NCBI GenBank assembly: GCA_041609895.1
Contig: JBFIPX010000205.1
Location: forward strand, 1-5,782
DNA length: 5,782 bases
Reading direction: 5' to 3'
From: JAHHLP01 sp041609895
GTDB lineage: Bacteria > Bacteroidota > Rhodothermia > Rhodothermales > JABDKH01
How positions within the stretch are numbered: the first letter of the stretch is position 1; each line of letters starts with the position of its first letter. Below are positions 5,699 through 5,782 of this stretch, piece after piece. Under the pieces are notes generated by a model. It did no database searches and was not told the DNA's origin. It worked only from the letters and a program-made list of their open reading frames with translations. A program made the position numbers and the translations under genes.

Positions 5699-5782
5699 TT
5701 AAGCGCCGTGGCAGTGTTTGTACTTTTTGCCGCTCCCACACGGGCACGGCTCGTTTCGACCCACGCGCTCCTGCACGACGAC
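5699..5782 (-). CDS. secA: preprotein translocase ATPase SecA (C-terminal end only)
   Basis: Reading leftwards from the window edge, the frame encodes 27 residues and stops at TAA (5701-5699). The tail GRNEPCPCGSGKKYKHCHGA is the SEC-C zinc-binding motif, with ligands in the C-x-C-x8-C-H arrangement (CPCGSGKKYKHCH). In SecA this tail binds Zn and contacts SecB and phospholipids or ribosomes. The ATPase and translocation domains lie outside the window. SEC-C motifs also occur at the ends of unrelated proteins, but a terminal ...RVGRNEPCPCGSGKKYK.CHG right at the stop is the usual SecA ending. The gene is followed by recN in the same direction after 90 bases, with no strong intrinsic terminator between them. 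Confidence 0.85.
   Translation of the reverse strand, partial: VVVQERVGRNEPCPCGSGKKYKHCHGA

Noticed and set aside
1..5782. Mobile element, CRISPR array, tRNA/rRNA, or defence/toxin-antitoxin system
   Set aside because: No transposase or integrase motif, no spaced direct repeats, no cloverleaf, and all sizeable genes fit housekeeping or orphan families.

Overview
The window looks like an ordinary chromosomal stretch from a free-living bacterium. It is moderately GC-rich by eye, the genes are closely packed, and there are no transposases, tRNAs, rRNAs, CRISPR repeats or phage genes. The lineage cannot be fixed from the sequence. The mix of genes (SecA with a zinc-binding SEC-C tail, RecN, a GEESGG-type phosphohexomutase, a carotenoid/porphyrin-type FAD oxidoreductase, an fRMsr with the HIACSS variant) fits an environmental Gram-negative, perhaps of the Rhodothermota/Bacteroidota group. 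That placement is inference from remembered family resemblance only.

Layout. The left part (1-1781) is transcribed rightwards. It holds the C-terminal 200 residues of an FAD-dependent amine-oxidase-superfamily enzyme, a 153-residue four-helix membrane protein of unknown function, and a GAF-domain free methionine-(R)-sulfoxide reductase (msrC) with all three redox cysteines. The right part (1789-5782) is transcribed leftwards. In order of transcription it holds the last 27 residues of SecA (zinc-binding tail), recN (DNA double-strand-break repair ATPase), a phosphoglucomutase/phosphomannomutase-family enzyme, and a small uncharacterised predicted lipoprotein. The two blocks meet tail to tail with only 7 bases between the msrC and lipoprotein stop codons.

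Intergenic regions are all about 100 bases or shorter, but several hold small symmetrical elements. These are a perfect 12-base palindrome overlapping a plausible -10 box in front of recN, a hairpin straddling the recN stop codon, an inverted repeat in the leader of the phosphohexomutase gene, and a 12-base palindrome in front of msrC. A 15-codon reading frame lies ahead of the membrane-protein gene and its stop overlaps an in-frame ATG of that gene.

The genes do not form one evident pathway. They cover protein export, DNA repair, sugar-phosphate metabolism, oxidative-damage repair and a redox enzyme. I see no defence system or other exciting multi-gene system. The real unknowns are the four-helix membrane protein and the small lipoprotein, plus the possible control site at recN.
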